64,000 bases of DNA from JAQVEM01 sp964603595. GTDB lineage: Bacteria > Actinomycetota > Humimicrobiia > Humimicrobiales > Humimicrobiaceae. A program made the position numbers and the translations under genes. Shown piece by piece: positions 8,038 to 17,676 of this stretch. The stretch is taken from the NCBI GenBank assembly GCA_964603595.1, contig CAZRVN010000005.1:123357-187356 (forward strand), given 5' to 3'. The stretch's first letter is position 1. Every line of letters begins with the position of its first letter. The notes under the pieces were generated by a model. It was not told the DNA's origin. It ran no database searches and saw nothing but the letters and a program-made list of their open reading frames with translations.

Positions 8038-9480
8038 TTACCATTTACTGGTTTTAATATACTCATCTATAGCACTGGCCGCATCCTTCCCCGCGCCCAT
8101 AGCCAGAATAACTGTTGCAGCACCGGTAACAATATCCCCACCTGCAAAAACACCTTTCAAGCTTGTTTTTCCGGTAACCGGGTCAGCTTTTATATTTCCC
8201 CTTTCAGTCAGTTTCAATCCGGGAACTTTAGATGCAAGAAGCGGATTTGGCCTCTGTCCTATGGCAACCACCACTGCATCTACGTCTATGTTAAATTCCG
8301 AGCCCTTTATTGGCAGGGGTCTTCTTCTTCCTGACTGATCGGGTTCTCCCAGCTTCATCTTAATACACCTTATTTTATCTACCCATCCGTCTTTCCCTAG
8401 GATTTTAACTGGATTGGCCAGCAATTTAAATTCAATGCCTTCTTCCCTGGCATGTTCTATTTCCTCATTTCGTGCCGGCATTTCTTTCTCGCTTCTCCTA
8501 TATACCAGATACACATGTTTTGCTCCAAGTCTTTTGGCTGTTCTTGCTGAATCAAGGGCAACATTACCACCTCCGATTACAGCAACCTTAAGACCTTTAA
8601 AAATAGGAGTATCACATTCAGGGAATTTATAGGCCTTCATTAGATTTGACCTTGTAAGGTATTCGTTTGCTGAATAAACACCGTTTAGATTTTCTCCCGA
8701 AATTCCCATAAAAGAGGGAAGGCCTGCTCCTGTGGATATAAAGATTGCCTTAAAACCGCTTTCAAACAAATCATCCAGAGTCAGTACTTTTCCTATCACC
8801 ATATTTACTTCAATCTTAACCCCTAAGCTTTTTACATATTCAATTTCTTTTCTCACTATTTCTTTAGGAAGCCTGAATTCAGGAATCCCGTAAACCAGAA
8901 CTCCTCCCGGCTTGTGTAACGCTTCGAATATAGTGACCCTGTATCCCAGCCTGGCCAGTTCGGCCCCACAGGTAAGGCCTGCAGGACCGGAGCCAATTAC
9001 CGCAACTTTTTCTTTTATACATTTCTTTGCACCTTCCGGGCAGGCATTTTTTTTAATCCCTTTTTCTATTTGCTTCATTTCCCTGTCTGCAACATAACGC
9101 TCCAACCTGCCAATTGCTACCGGCTTACCTCTGGTTCCCAGTATGCATTCTTTCTCGCACTGATCCTCCTGGGGACATACCCTTCCGCATATTGCAGGAA
9201 GCCCATTTTTTTCTCTTATCTTATCAAGCGCTTCATCAAACTTTTTCCCCTGGATTAACCCGATAAAACTTTTAATATCAATTCCTACAGGGCATCCTTT
9301 AATACATGTAGGATTCTTACACTGGAGACATCTTGATGCCTCAAGAAGAGCTTCTTTCTCTGTATATCCCAGTGCAACTTCATTGAAATTTTTATTTCTC
9401 TTCAGAGGGTCCTGCTGGGGCATCGGCACCCTGTCAACTTTTTTTCTTTTTGATTTTTTTCTATTAGCTTTTTCGGCCAT
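8038..9480 (-). CDS. nfnB: NfnB-type subunit of NADH-dependent ferredoxin:NADP oxidoreductase (GltD-like)
   Basis: A 480-residue flavoprotein of the glutamate synthase small-subunit family. The N-terminal domain carries two iron-sulfur Cys sets (Cys 51, 54, 59, 63 and Cys 98, 102, 108, 112). A first dinucleotide fold (GSGPAGLTCGAEL, about residue 163) and a second (GGGNVALDSARTAKRLGA, about residue 300) bind FAD and NADPH. It lies 99 bases after a PyrK-like partner at 9580-10443, which is the NfnAB arrangement. That complex couples NADPH, NADH and ferredoxin pools by electron bifurcation in anaerobes. A free-standing glutamate synthase subunit is the alternative, but no large subunit is near. 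Confidence 0.87.
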   Translation of the reverse strand: MAEKANRKKSKRKKVDRVPMPQQDPLKRNKNFNEVALGYTEKEALLEASRCLQCKNPTCIKGCPVGIDIKSFIGLIQGKKFDEALDKIREKNGLPAICGRVCPQEDQCEKECILGTRGKPVAIGRLERYVADREMKQIEKGIKKNACPEGAKKCIKEKVAVIGSGPAGLTCGAELARLGYRVTIFEALHKPGGVLVYGIPEFRLPKEIVRKEIEYVKSLGVKIEVNMVIGKVLTLDDLFESGFKAIFISTGAGLPSFMGISGENLNGVYSANEYLTRSNLMKAYKFPECDTPIFKGLKVAVIGGGNVALDSARTAKRLGAKHVYLVYRRSEKEMPARNEEIEHAREEGIEFKLLANPVKILGKDGWVDKIRCIKMKLGEPDQSGRRRPLPIKGSEFNIDVDAVVVAIGQRPNPLLASKVPGLKLTERGNIKADPVTGKTSLKGVFAGGDIVTGAATVILAMGAGKDAASAIDEYIKTSKW

Positions 9481-9579
9481 ATTTTAAACTATCCTTTACC
9501 AGAACATACAATCCATAAATCAATGCAACATCAAAATAATACCAGAATAAGATACAAAAAACCTGTATATCTCCTGGTG

Positions 9580-10443
9580 CTATTTACCTGACCTGCCCCT
9601 ACACTCGTAAATCTTCATACACTTTTTTTCCTGGGTAAGGTAAATTTTCTGCCTTGACAGCAGCAGGTCAAAATTCACTTTGTGTCCATCAAACTCAGGC
9701 CCATCAACACACGCAAATCTGGTTTTTCCTCCTATTTCTACCCTGCATGCCCCGCACATCCCGGTTCCGTCAACCATTATTGAGTTAAGTGAAACTATTG
9801 TTTTTATAAAAAAGGGCCTGGTTACTTCTGCTGCAGCTCTCATCATAAGAGTAGGGCCAATTGCGACCATCCTTGCGATACCTGTTTTTTTGTCAGTATT
9901 TTTACCCGATCTCTTTTCCAGATACTCTTTTAAGAATCCCGATACAAATCCGTGGTATCCTACAGAACCGTCATCACTGCATAAATATATTTCATCAGAA
10001 GTATCTGCAATCTCCTTTTCAAAAATAATTAAATCCTTACTTCTTGCGCCAATAATTGAGATTACATAATTTCCAGCTTTTTTCATTTCCCTGGCTATCG
10101 GAAGAATCGATGCCGCGCCTACTCCGCCGCTAACTAGAATAACATTGCCGAATTTTTTAATTTCAGAAGGGTTACCAAGAGGCCCGGCCACATCAAGAAT
10201 ACTATCCCCCTGTTTTAGATTTGATAATAATGCAGTAGTCTTCCCTACTCTTGTTGAAACCAGGATTATTATTCCGCGCCTGCGATCATAATCTGCGATA
10301 GTTAGAGGGATTCTTTCCCCTTCCTCATTTATTCTTATAATTACAAACTGGCCGGCTTTTGCTTTATTTGCTATCAATGGGGCTTTGACATGGAAGCTAT
10401 CTATTAATTCTGCCAGCTTTTCTTTTCTTACAATTTTATACAA
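9580..10443 (-). CDS. nfnA: NfnA-type subunit, ferredoxin-NADP reductase-like (PyrK/SudB family)
   Basis: A 287-residue protein. The N-terminal FAD-binding barrel has 'RIPLTIAD' (about residue 60). A central NAD-binding domain begins 'VILVSGGVGAASILPIA', and a C-terminal [2Fe-2S] Cys cluster is seen in 'DGTGMCGACRVEIGG' and 'RFACVDGPEFDG'. This is the layout of NfnA and sulfide-dehydrogenase beta subunits, and the FAD here is the NADH-side flavin. It is the first gene of the nfnAB pair and supports a ferredoxin-based anaerobic metabolism. Confidence 0.88.
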   Translation of the reverse strand: MYKIVRKEKLAELIDSFHVKAPLIANKAKAGQFVIIRINEEGERIPLTIADYDRRRGIIILVSTRVGKTTALLSNLKQGDSILDVAGPLGNPSEIKKFGNVILVSGGVGAASILPIAREMKKAGNYVISIIGARSKDLIIFEKEIADTSDEIYLCSDDGSVGYHGFVSGFLKEYLEKRSGKNTDKKTGIARMVAIGPTLMMRAAAEVTRPFFIKTIVSLNSIMVDGTGMCGACRVEIGGKTRFACVDGPEFDGHKVNFDLLLSRQKIYLTQEKKCMKIYECRGRSGK

Positions 10444-10647
10444 AATTTTCCCCGCAATTTAAAACTTTTGTAAACGTTTATTATTTTAATTTAAAAAAAT
10501 AGGTTCAAGTCTTTATTTAAAAAGAATTTTTTTCTAAAGTGCAAAAACTCTACTTTATTTCTTAAAAATCCAATCTACTGCCTGCTCCTCCTTCACCTGG
10601 TATTGCAATCTTCCATCTAAAAAAGCAAATTATAATTAATTCTTATA

Positions 10648-11628
10648 TTACCATCCTCTGCTGGCACCGCCGCCGCCAGAGGACCCGCCGCCGAAACCCC
10701 CGCCGCCGGAAGACCTGCTGCCGCCACTTATTCCTCCGCCACCTGTCCAGTGTGATGATGATCTGCTTTTTTTAGGTATGGTTGCTTCTCTGCTGTCCTT
10801 ATACCCACAATTTGAGCAGGTTCTTTCTATAAGCTTCTTACCAGTTTCAGTATAGGTAGCCTGTTTTAATATAGTCGATTTTATTCTCAATTTGAACTTC
10901 CTGCACTTCGGGCATCTTTTTCTAAATAAGTTAACCAATACCCCTGCAATAATTACTATAAATGGAACTCCGAAGCAGAAAACCCAGACAAAATTAAAAA
11001 ATGTGAATGTGCTATCTGAAGATCCCGATTCTTCGCTTTCAACAGCAGCCGGTGCTACACCAGCATCAGTGCTACTAATTGGCTCCAGCCCTTCTTCTTC
11101 ATATATTTGATCTGCAATAGCAATGATTGCATTATAAAGACCGGTATTGAAATCGCCTTTTAGAAGTTCCGGAATAATTATATCATCAGCAATATTGCCG
11201 GCTTCAAGATCTGTAATAACACCTTCCAGACCATATCCCACTTCTATCCTCAAGGGCCTTTTACCGGCTTCTCCTTCAATACCTATCAGTATGAGAATGC
11301 CATTATCTTCTTTTTCTTTCCCTATTACCCATCTCTCAAATAATTCAACTGCATATTCTTCCTCTGTAAGCCCCTGCAAATTGTCTACTATTACTACCAC
11401 TATTTCGCTGCCCGTATCCTCTTCAATTTTAGAAGCCAGCTCTTCCAGTCTGCTTTCAGAGCTGCTGTCAAGTTTACCGACATAATCATTTATATATCCT
11501 GCGTAAGAAGGAAAGCTCACACCTTCATTATCAGAGAAAATAAGCCCCGGCAGGGAAAAGAAAAAAAACAGGAAAGATATTGTAAATATAATTAATATTT
11601 TTTTTATTTTAAAAAAAGTTAGCGTCAT
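10648..11628 (-). CDS. TPM domain membrane protein with glycine-rich tail
   Basis: A 326-residue protein with a signal peptide and a TPM (TLP18.3/Psb32/MOLO-1) domain at about residues 35-175 ('AGYINDYVGKLDSSSESRLEEL' region, 'IVVVIVDNLQGLTEEEYAVE'). A linker, one transmembrane helix (FVWVFCFGVPFIVIIAGVLV) and a cytoplasmic C4 zinc ribbon (CPKC...CSNC) follow, and it ends in a Gly/Ser-rich tail (GGGGFGGGSSGGGGASRGW). The LemA gene ends 3 bases upstream, the common LemA-TPM pair. The pair is linked to envelope maintenance, but its molecular role is unclear. Confidence 0.88.
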   Translation of the reverse strand: MTLTFFKIKKILIIFTISFLFFFFSLPGLIFSDNEGVSFPSYAGYINDYVGKLDSSSESRLEELASKIEEDTGSEIVVVIVDNLQGLTEEEYAVELFERWVIGKEKEDNGILILIGIEGEAGKRPLRIEVGYGLEGVITDLEAGNIADDIIIPELLKGDFNTGLYNAIIAIADQIYEEEGLEPISSTDAGVAPAAVESEESGSSDSTFTFFNFVWVFCFGVPFIVIIAGVLVNLFRKRCPKCRKFKLRIKSTILKQATYTETGKKLIERTCSNCGYKDSREATIPKKSRSSSHWTGGGGISGGSRSSGGGGFGGGSSGGGGASRGW

Positions 11629-11631
11629 AGC

Positions 11632-12222
11632 TTAATTTAACTCCAGATTAACATCCGGAGCTACTTCTGCACCTTCTTCTGCTCCAAAAAATTCTTTCGC
11701 TTCAAATCCAAACCAGCCGGCAATCATATTCCTGGGAAACATCTTTATATAGATGTTATAATCCCTGACTGTTTCATTGAATCTCCCTCTTTCTGTGGCA
11801 ATCCTATTCTCAGTTCCTTCCAGTTGTGTCATAAGATCCTTTATAGTCCCGCTCGCTTTAAGCTCGGGAGTATCCTCCACTGTAACTCTGAAATCATCAA
11901 TAAAAGAATTAATACCCTCATTCACGCTCTCTATTTCATCCACTGTTTTAGCATCCTGTATCCCGGCTCTCGCTTCTGCTATGGCTTCAAAAATATCCTT
12001 TTCCAATTGCATATAAGCTTTAGCGCTTTCTGCCAGGTTTGGAATCAGGTCAAGTCTTCTCTGGTAAACATTCTGTACCTGTGCCCAAGCGTTATCAATT
12101 TCGATTTCCTTAGCTGCCATATCATTTCTGCAATCTACAATATAAGCAACTACGATAATGCCTATGATAACTAATACTGCGATAAATCCTACCAGACACC
12201 CAAGAACAATTTTCTTATTCAT
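11632..12222 (-). CDS. lemA: LemA family protein
   Basis: A 196-residue protein with one N-terminal membrane helix (VLGCLVGFIAVLVIIGIIVV), then a long helical bundle with the LemA signature 'NAWAQVQNVYQRRLDLIPNL' at about residues 44-63 and 'GRFNETVRDYNIYIKMFP' near residue 145. LemA proteins are membrane-anchored helical proteins often paired with TPM proteins, as here. The GrpE gene ends 17 bases upstream, so the three may share a transcript. Confidence 0.92.
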   Translation of the reverse strand: MNKKIVLGCLVGFIAVLVIIGIIVVAYIVDCRNDMAAKEIEIDNAWAQVQNVYQRRLDLIPNLAESAKAYMQLEKDIFEAIAEARAGIQDAKTVDEIESVNEGINSFIDDFRVTVEDTPELKASGTIKDLMTQLEGTENRIATERGRFNETVRDYNIYIKMFPRNMIAGWFGFEAKEFFGAEEGAEVAPDVNLELN

Positions 12223-12238
12223 ATAATCTAAACTCCTT

Positions 12239-12886
12239 TTACTTTCTTTTACAAACCTTTACAACCGCTGGCCGTATCAAAAAGTCATCTATCATGTAAC
12301 CTTTTCTCATAACTTCAATTATATGACCTTCCTTAAAATCCTTTACATCCTCAGTTACAGCCGCCTCACAAATTTCCGGGTTAAATTCCTCTCCTTTTGG
12401 ATCTATAACTTTTACATTCTCTTTTTTAAGAAGTTCCATCAAATTTTCATAAATCATCTTTACGCCCTTAAAAAAATCATCCTCTCCTTTTTTCAATTTA
12501 CTTCCGGTTTCAATGGCTACTTCAAAATTATCAATCACGGGAAGAAGCTTTTCTATCAGATTTTTATTTGCCCTCTTTATATGCTCCAGGTGCTCCCTTA
12601 AAGTCCTTTTCCTGTAATTATCATAGTCTGCCTGAAGTCTCCTAATTCTGTTTACGTGCTCTTCCTCGATTTTTTTATAGCTTTCCAGCTCTTTCCTGAG
12701 GAGTTCTACTTCTTCTTCAAGCTCCTCAACCTCAAGTTCCCTTCTTACTCCTTTTTTATGCTTGGCTTCAATTGCTCTCCCGCCAGACTCCTTAAAATCA
12801 GCCATTCCTTCTCTATTCTCACCATTTCCTGAGTCCTTTTTTGCCTTATCGTAATCTTTTCCGGTTTTTCCATTCTTTTTAATCAT
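12239..12886 (-). CDS. grpE: Co-chaperone GrpE, nucleotide exchange factor of DnaK
   Basis: A 215-residue GrpE. A charged, disordered N-terminus of about 60 residues precedes the long dimerising helix ('RIRRLQADYDNYRKRTLREH', about residues 100-120) and the C-terminal beta domain ('GEEFNPEICEAA', 'GYMIDDFLIRPAVVKV'). It releases ADP from DnaK. No dnaK, dnaJ or hrcA is next to it and no CIRCE element is visible upstream, so it is detached from the usual heat-shock operon. Confidence 0.93.
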   Translation of the reverse strand: MIKKNGKTGKDYDKAKKDSGNGENREGMADFKESGGRAIEAKHKKGVRRELEVEELEEEVELLRKELESYKKIEEEHVNRIRRLQADYDNYRKRTLREHLEHIKRANKNLIEKLLPVIDNFEVAIETGSKLKKGEDDFFKGVKMIYENLMELLKKENVKVIDPKGEEFNPEICEAAVTEDVKDFKEGHIIEVMRKGYMIDDFLIRPAVVKVCKRK

Positions 12887-12971
12887 AAACTACATGCACC
12901 ACACTTTCATAGATAATTTTTACTAAGAGAGTAAACATATTATATAATATGAAGGCAATATTTATAAAGTT

Positions 12972-14768
12972 CTAATCCCTGCTTTTACCTATAGCTATTA
13001 CGTCTCCTGTAGAAACGATCTCATCAATATAGTAGTACTCATCGCAATCAACAGGGACAAAATGGAAATGAGCTATAATCTTCTCACCATTCTCAGCTGC
13101 TATATTCTGTATCTTAACTTCTACTATTATACTTTCCCCTGGCTCAAGCCCTTCAATAAGACTGCCTATCTTTTCGGGTTCTACTAATCCTGTGTTTGTA
13201 TCAGGAGTAAGTGTCGTCGTTGTAGTAACTCCCGTTGTAAGGTTAGTTACTGCTGTGGTAGTTACTACTGTTGTGCTCATTAACCTCTTTCTATTAACCT
13301 CGCTGTATTCAGTTGTCTGGGTGGTCTCTATTGTAGTAACTGTCTTTGTCAGACCATCTGCGCTGTAGATAGTTTCTTCTTCAGTCGTAGTATAACCATC
13401 TGTCTTTACCCAGTCCGCATAATATGTTTCATAAACACCGCCGCTCTCATAATAATACTCGGAAGTATCTGGATTCCATATGTTTACTTCCCAGAGAGGA
13501 GAAATTTCTATTTCCTCACCTTCTGTATTAGGATCCAGCTCTATCCATGCCATAAGAGGCTGCACACTAACAGTTACGGTTCCTTCATTTGTTATTTCAA
13601 AAGGTTGATAGAACCATTGCCTTCTGCTGATAGTAGAGTCTGCAGAAGAGGTAAGCGGCCTAATAGAAATAGTGTAATCAGGTTTTGGAATACCTACTAC
13701 ATTACTTGATACTGCATGGCCTGCTTCATCAAGGGACCACAGGGTATAGAAATAGGATTTTCCGCTTACTATATCATCATCAATATAGTTATTAGCATTT
13801 ATATCAGTAAAAGTGGCGATAACATCATGTTCGGGATAATCCGGGTTAAGGCAGGGTTCCTCAACTCTAACCAATTTATACGAACTAAAATAAGTATCCG
13901 GACTGGTATCCCATGTCAGGTAATTGGCATCTCCCTGCTGATACCCTGATAAATTTGACGGATACGGAACATCTAAATCCCTGTAAACCATTACTTCTTT
14001 GAAAACCGGCGCACTTATAAACCCGCTAGGCGATAACGCCCAGACAACTATCTCATTGCTTCCCTGCTGCAGCATAACATCTTCCAGTTCAAATACACCG
14101 CTGCCGTCAGCTTCAACTTCACTCACTATCTTATCATTTACCTGAATTGAAATAGTGGAAGAGGGAACGTGATTCCCACAGATATATACCAGTGGATGAA
14201 TTTCCTCTGTATAATATGCATCTCCAATTTCATCTAAAATCGTTTTATTATTATATAGTTTATATTCAGCCTTCCGGGGAACATCCAGAAATAAATTAAA
14301 TTCCGTAGGGTTGCTCTTTCTGCCGGAAGAATCCACCGATATAAGTTCAATATCATTCTCGCCTTCAATTATTTCCACTCCGTTTAAAGTTTCAAAATTA
14401 CCATTGTTATCAACAATTATTTCCTCCTGCTGCTGCACACCATTCACATAAACTTCTATTTTATTCCCTTTATCAGCACATCCTTTAATAAAGATTAATG
14501 CTTTATCGCCAATGCTATAAAATACTTCCCCGGATTCATGAGATAAAACCATAGGAGGGGTTATTATTCTATCCTTTAGCTCATTTAGTTTCTGGATAAC
14601 TAAATTCTCCGTGTCGTTAGTATTATCATTGCCGTCAATATTTCCTGTTTGCGGTGTGTCTTCCTGCCCTGTTATTTCACTTATATAAGGGAAACAAGCC
14701 ATTGAACATGATAAAATAAACACCAGACAGAACAACATTACTAAAATTGTTTTTACATTCTTAACCAT
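12972..14768 (-). CDS. Secreted lipoprotein with bacterial Ig-like and Fn3-like repeats
   Basis: A 598-residue exported protein. The signal peptide ends in LSC (Cys about residue 21), giving a lipoprotein. Two Ig-like (glucodextranase-B type) modules follow, each with the pattern 'V.VNG...V..NG.F......EGEN.I' (about residues 85-165 and 190-270). A fibronectin-like module ('YLTWDTSPDTYFSSYKLVRV', about 300-370) and a C-terminal Thr/Tyr-rich beta region come last. There is no catalytic motif. It probably serves as a surface adhesion or scaffold protein. The closest functional family is not certain. Confidence 0.75.
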   Translation of the reverse strand: MVKNVKTILVMLFCLVFILSCSMACFPYISEITGQEDTPQTGNIDGNDNTNDTENLVIQKLNELKDRIITPPMVLSHESGEVFYSIGDKALIFIKGCADKGNKIEVYVNGVQQQEEIIVDNNGNFETLNGVEIIEGENDIELISVDSSGRKSNPTEFNLFLDVPRKAEYKLYNNKTILDEIGDAYYTEEIHPLVYICGNHVPSSTISIQVNDKIVSEVEADGSGVFELEDVMLQQGSNEIVVWALSPSGFISAPVFKEVMVYRDLDVPYPSNLSGYQQGDANYLTWDTSPDTYFSSYKLVRVEEPCLNPDYPEHDVIATFTDINANNYIDDDIVSGKSYFYTLWSLDEAGHAVSSNVVGIPKPDYTISIRPLTSSADSTISRRQWFYQPFEITNEGTVTVSVQPLMAWIELDPNTEGEEIEISPLWEVNIWNPDTSEYYYESGGVYETYYADWVKTDGYTTTEEETIYSADGLTKTVTTIETTQTTEYSEVNRKRLMSTTVVTTTAVTNLTTGVTTTTTLTPDTNTGLVEPEKIGSLIEGLEPGESIIVEVKIQNIAAENGEKIIAHFHFVPVDCDEYYYIDEIVSTGDVIAIGKSRD

Positions 14769-14875
14769 AATTTATCTTCTAATTTACTTTTATTATAATA
14801 CTTTTGGATATTATCACATTCTTGGATAAATATTATATCAAATATTATAGATTATTTACAAAAAACATTCATTTA

Positions 14876-15373
14876 TCATATAAAAGTTTTTTCAAATATT
14901 ATTTTCCAATTTCCGTTTTCTTCAGTCAAATATATATATTTCTTGTATTGTTCTGCCTCCCCGTTTTTATAGCTTATTTCAAATTCCGCTACCACTTTGC
15001 TCATTTCATTTTCATAACCAAGATACACGGTCCTTGTAACTTCTATTTTCTCCACCCCGGATAATATTTTATACAGCTCTTCTGAATATTTTTCCCTGCT
15101 TATATTATTCTTATCCTTGTCAGGCAATAAATTTGTGTAAATAAAATCCGGGTCTTTGTTATTAAGGGACTGGAAAAAATCAAGAACTGCTTTCTCCGGT
15201 TCTGTCTTAAAAAAATAAACAACATCAAATTTTTCGTCATAATTTCTGCAGCCCGGGACTATAAAAATCACCATAACACACAAAATCAATACAGGCAGGA
15301 TACAAACCTTCCCTTTAGACCAGTTCCCAAGGAAAAACACCCTAAATTTCTTATATAAAGAAAAAATATTCAT
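14876..15373 (-). CDS. Lipoprotein with NTF2-like (DUF4878-type) domain
   Basis: A 165-residue protein with a membrane segment ending in a lipobox (VPGC, Cys about 42), then a small alpha/beta domain starting 'PEKAVLDFFQSLNNKDPDFI' and ending in strands 'YKKYIYLTEENGNWKIIF'. This pattern fits the DUF4878/NTF2-like fold found in many monoderm lipoproteins of unknown role. The ATG is well supported by AAGAGGTGC just upstream, so the unusually long basic N-terminus before the membrane helix seems real. Confidence 0.65.
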   Translation of the reverse strand: MNIFSLYKKFRVFFLGNWSKGKVCILPVLILCVMVIFIVPGCRNYDEKFDVVYFFKTEPEKAVLDFFQSLNNKDPDFIYTNLLPDKDKNNISREKYSEELYKILSGVEKIEVTRTVYLGYENEMSKVVAEFEISYKNGEAEQYKKYIYLTEENGNWKIIFEKTFI

Positions 15374-15451
15374 GCACCTCTTAAAAACATTTACGGCAAT
15401 GTTACTATCTTTATTTTCAAATGCCTTTTCCAGAACACCTGTTACAATTTT

Positions 15452-16519
15452 TCAGACTTTAAAAATTTCCTTAATTTTGCTAAAAACCATCCCATTCTTT
15501 ACTTCTTTAACCCTGAAATCCTCCATTGCCTTTATCCTGTCTTCCAAATCTTTTGTATCTCTAATACCATCTAAATCTTCTTTGCCCGCGCAGCCCTCAA
15601 TAGTTTTTAAGACACTCCTTGCTGTATAATTGTGTTCATACCCGCCTTCCAGCATTATTCCCAGACGGCCATCGCAATATTTACTGCTTAAATATGAAAT
15701 TATATACATTATTTTATAATATGACCCATCTACCAGTCCCAGGGAAGCAAGCGGGTCCATTAAATGTGAGTCGTATCCTGCACTTACCAGTAACAATCCA
15801 GGCCTGTATTTTTCCATAAGCGTCGCAATTATATCCAACATAGCAGTTAAATAATCAGCTTCGCCTGTTTGGGGTGCAAAAGGGAAGTTTAAATTAAATC
15901 CTCTTCCTTCACCACTCCCGGTTTCATCAAGATTCCCCGTTCCTGGATAATGGGGATATTGATGAAAAGAAACATAAAAAACACTGCTATCCTCATAAAA
16001 AAATTCCTGTGTCCCATTACCATGATGTGCATCAAAATCTATTATTGCTATCTTTTTTATATTATATTTCAGGCGGGCGTATTTAGCACTGAGAGCTATA
16101 TTATTAAAAATACAAAATCCTCTTCCTCTATCCCCGGAAGCATGGTGACCCGGAGGCCTTATAACACCAAAAAATTTATTAAAATCTGATTTCCCGTTAA
16201 AAATCAGGTCTATACCTGTAAAACATCCGCCTGCTGCCAGAAGTGCACAATCATAGGTATATTCGGTTACAGCCGTATCAGGGTCCAGATAAGAAATACC
16301 CCCCTTACCTGATAAGTTTTCTATTCTCTTAATATAATTTCTATCATGAGCCATCTCTATTTCCCTGACTGTAGCTGGCCTGGGCTTTTTAAAAATTATT
16401 CTATCTTTGAATTCCCAGGTATCCAGTGCCTTTTTTATTGAAATAAGCCGGCCGGCATTTTCAGGATGACCCGGACCATTTTCATGCTTTAAATAGAAAT
16501 CATCATATATAATATACAT
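15452..16519 (-). CDS. Histone deacetylase family / acetoin-utilisation (AcuC-like) hydrolase
   Basis: A 355-residue zinc amidohydrolase of the arginase-deacetylase fold. The active-site His pair lies in 'RPPGHHASGD' (125-126), and the zinc ligands in 'IIDFDAHHGNGTQ' (Asp161/Asp163, His165) with a distal Asp in 'SAGYDSHLMDP'. The glycine loop is 'LMLEGGY'-like near residue 315, and all key residues are present. Bacterial members deacetylate acetyl-lysine proteins (AcuC) or acetylpolyamines. The neighbouring genes do not settle the substrate. Confidence 0.88.
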   Translation of the reverse strand: MYIIYDDFYLKHENGPGHPENAGRLISIKKALDTWEFKDRIIFKKPRPATVREIEMAHDRNYIKRIENLSGKGGISYLDPDTAVTEYTYDCALLAAGGCFTGIDLIFNGKSDFNKFFGVIRPPGHHASGDRGRGFCIFNNIALSAKYARLKYNIKKIAIIDFDAHHGNGTQEFFYEDSSVFYVSFHQYPHYPGTGNLDETGSGEGRGFNLNFPFAPQTGEADYLTAMLDIIATLMEKYRPGLLLVSAGYDSHLMDPLASLGLVDGSYYKIMYIISYLSSKYCDGRLGIMLEGGYEHNYTARSVLKTIEGCAGKEDLDGIRDTKDLEDRIKAMEDFRVKEVKNGMVFSKIKEIFKV

Positions 16520-16556
16520 AGACAGACTATCGCCTCAAAGATATTATACTTACCAG

Positions 16557-17624
16557 CTATTCAGCAAGATACTCCAGGATAGCTTTAACAATACTTTCAC
16601 TTATCTTTTTCTGATAACTGGATTTTTTTAATCTTTCTCTTCCAAAAGGGTTTGAAATAAAACCGGGTTTAACAAGTACAGAAACCAGGTTCGTTGCCTT
16701 CAGGATAGCATAGTTTGCCCCATTGGTCCGGCAGTCCATAACCTCCAGGTTACTAACAAGCTTATCCTGTATCATATTGGCAATCCTGTGGCCACCAATT
16801 GAATAGGATTTAAGACCTTTAAAATAAAAACAGCTGCTCCCGCTGGCATTTTTATCAACTGAATAATTCAAATCCATGCTAACTAGCAAATCTGAGCTAC
16901 TTTTATTTATATATTCAACCCTGTCATATAAAAAAACATTCTGCTTTTCATCGCCACTTATAGAAATTAATGTTTCAATACCGTTTCTTGACAGCATATC
17001 CCTGCAAAAATTTACTATGCTGCTTAAGATATATATCTTTTCGCTGAGATACTCTCTACTGCTCCTCATATCTTCTATATTTTCGCTGTAATCCAGAATT
17101 ATCCTGTTTTCCTGCAACTTCTTCTCTTTGCTTATATTTTTTATCAATGGGAAATTGGAGGTCTCCTTGGACATTATTATCCTTCTTAAGCTTTTTAAGT
17201 TCTGGACTGTTTCTTCTCCCGCTATACCATCATCAGCAACATTCATATTCTTCTGAAATTCCAGCAGAGCTTTATGAGTTTTTTCACAGAATATCCCGTT
17301 TTCATTATAAGGATAGAAACCAAGTGTCTTAAGCCAGAACTGGAGTGTCCTGACATCATCACCCCTGAAAGGGGGATATTTCAGATACATCATTCTTTCA
17401 CCTATTTTATAGCCCGCATCAACTAATTCCTGCCAGGTTTCCTGATCCATAACCCCTGTCACTACAAGGCCTCTGTCCTGCTGGAACTTCCTTACTGCAT
17501 TCTCGGTTTCCTTACCAAAAACTCCATCAATATCTGCCCTGCCGAAATTATAGCCGAGCAGCTTTAACCTTCTCTGTATGTCCGTAACTTTTTCTCCTGA
17601 TGATTTTATCTTTATAGTTTCCAT
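16557..17624 (-). CDS. CwlM-like protein: two peptidoglycan-binding domains plus inactive amidase_3 fold
   Basis: A 355-residue protein without a signal peptide. Two PG_binding_1 domains lie at about 8-70 and 83-145, followed by an N-acetylmuramoyl-alanine amidase (Amidase_3) fold from about 174 to the end. The zinc and catalytic residues have mostly gone: DxGHGG reads DYSENI (His lost), SxHxNA reads SMDLNYS (His to Asp251), and the final Glu in ExGFxSN reads VKPGFISN (Glu to Lys319). Only the Glu in 'SEKIYIL' is kept. Gene order with trxB and the lack of export match actinobacterial CwlM, which regulates MurA in the cytoplasm rather than cutting the wall. A regulatory role is therefore the best guess. 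Confidence 0.8.
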   Translation of the reverse strand: METIKIKSSGEKVTDIQRRLKLLGYNFGRADIDGVFGKETENAVRKFQQDRGLVVTGVMDQETWQELVDAGYKIGERMMYLKYPPFRGDDVRTLQFWLKTLGFYPYNENGIFCEKTHKALLEFQKNMNVADDGIAGEETVQNLKSLRRIIMSKETSNFPLIKNISKEKKLQENRIILDYSENIEDMRSSREYLSEKIYILSSIVNFCRDMLSRNGIETLISISGDEKQNVFLYDRVEYINKSSSDLLVSMDLNYSVDKNASGSSCFYFKGLKSYSIGGHRIANMIQDKLVSNLEVMDCRTNGANYAILKATNLVSVLVKPGFISNPFGRERLKKSSYQKKISESIVKAILEYLAE

Positions 17625-17676
17625 TCTATTAATTTAAAGCAATTACGTTACTTTCCCACTTTACCTGGCTTTAGTG

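Noticed and set aside
10471..10480. TAAACGTTTA palindrome upstream of nfnA
   Set aside because: Single short site that lacks the paired 14-bp spacing; likely chance in AT-rich DNA rather than a LacI operator.
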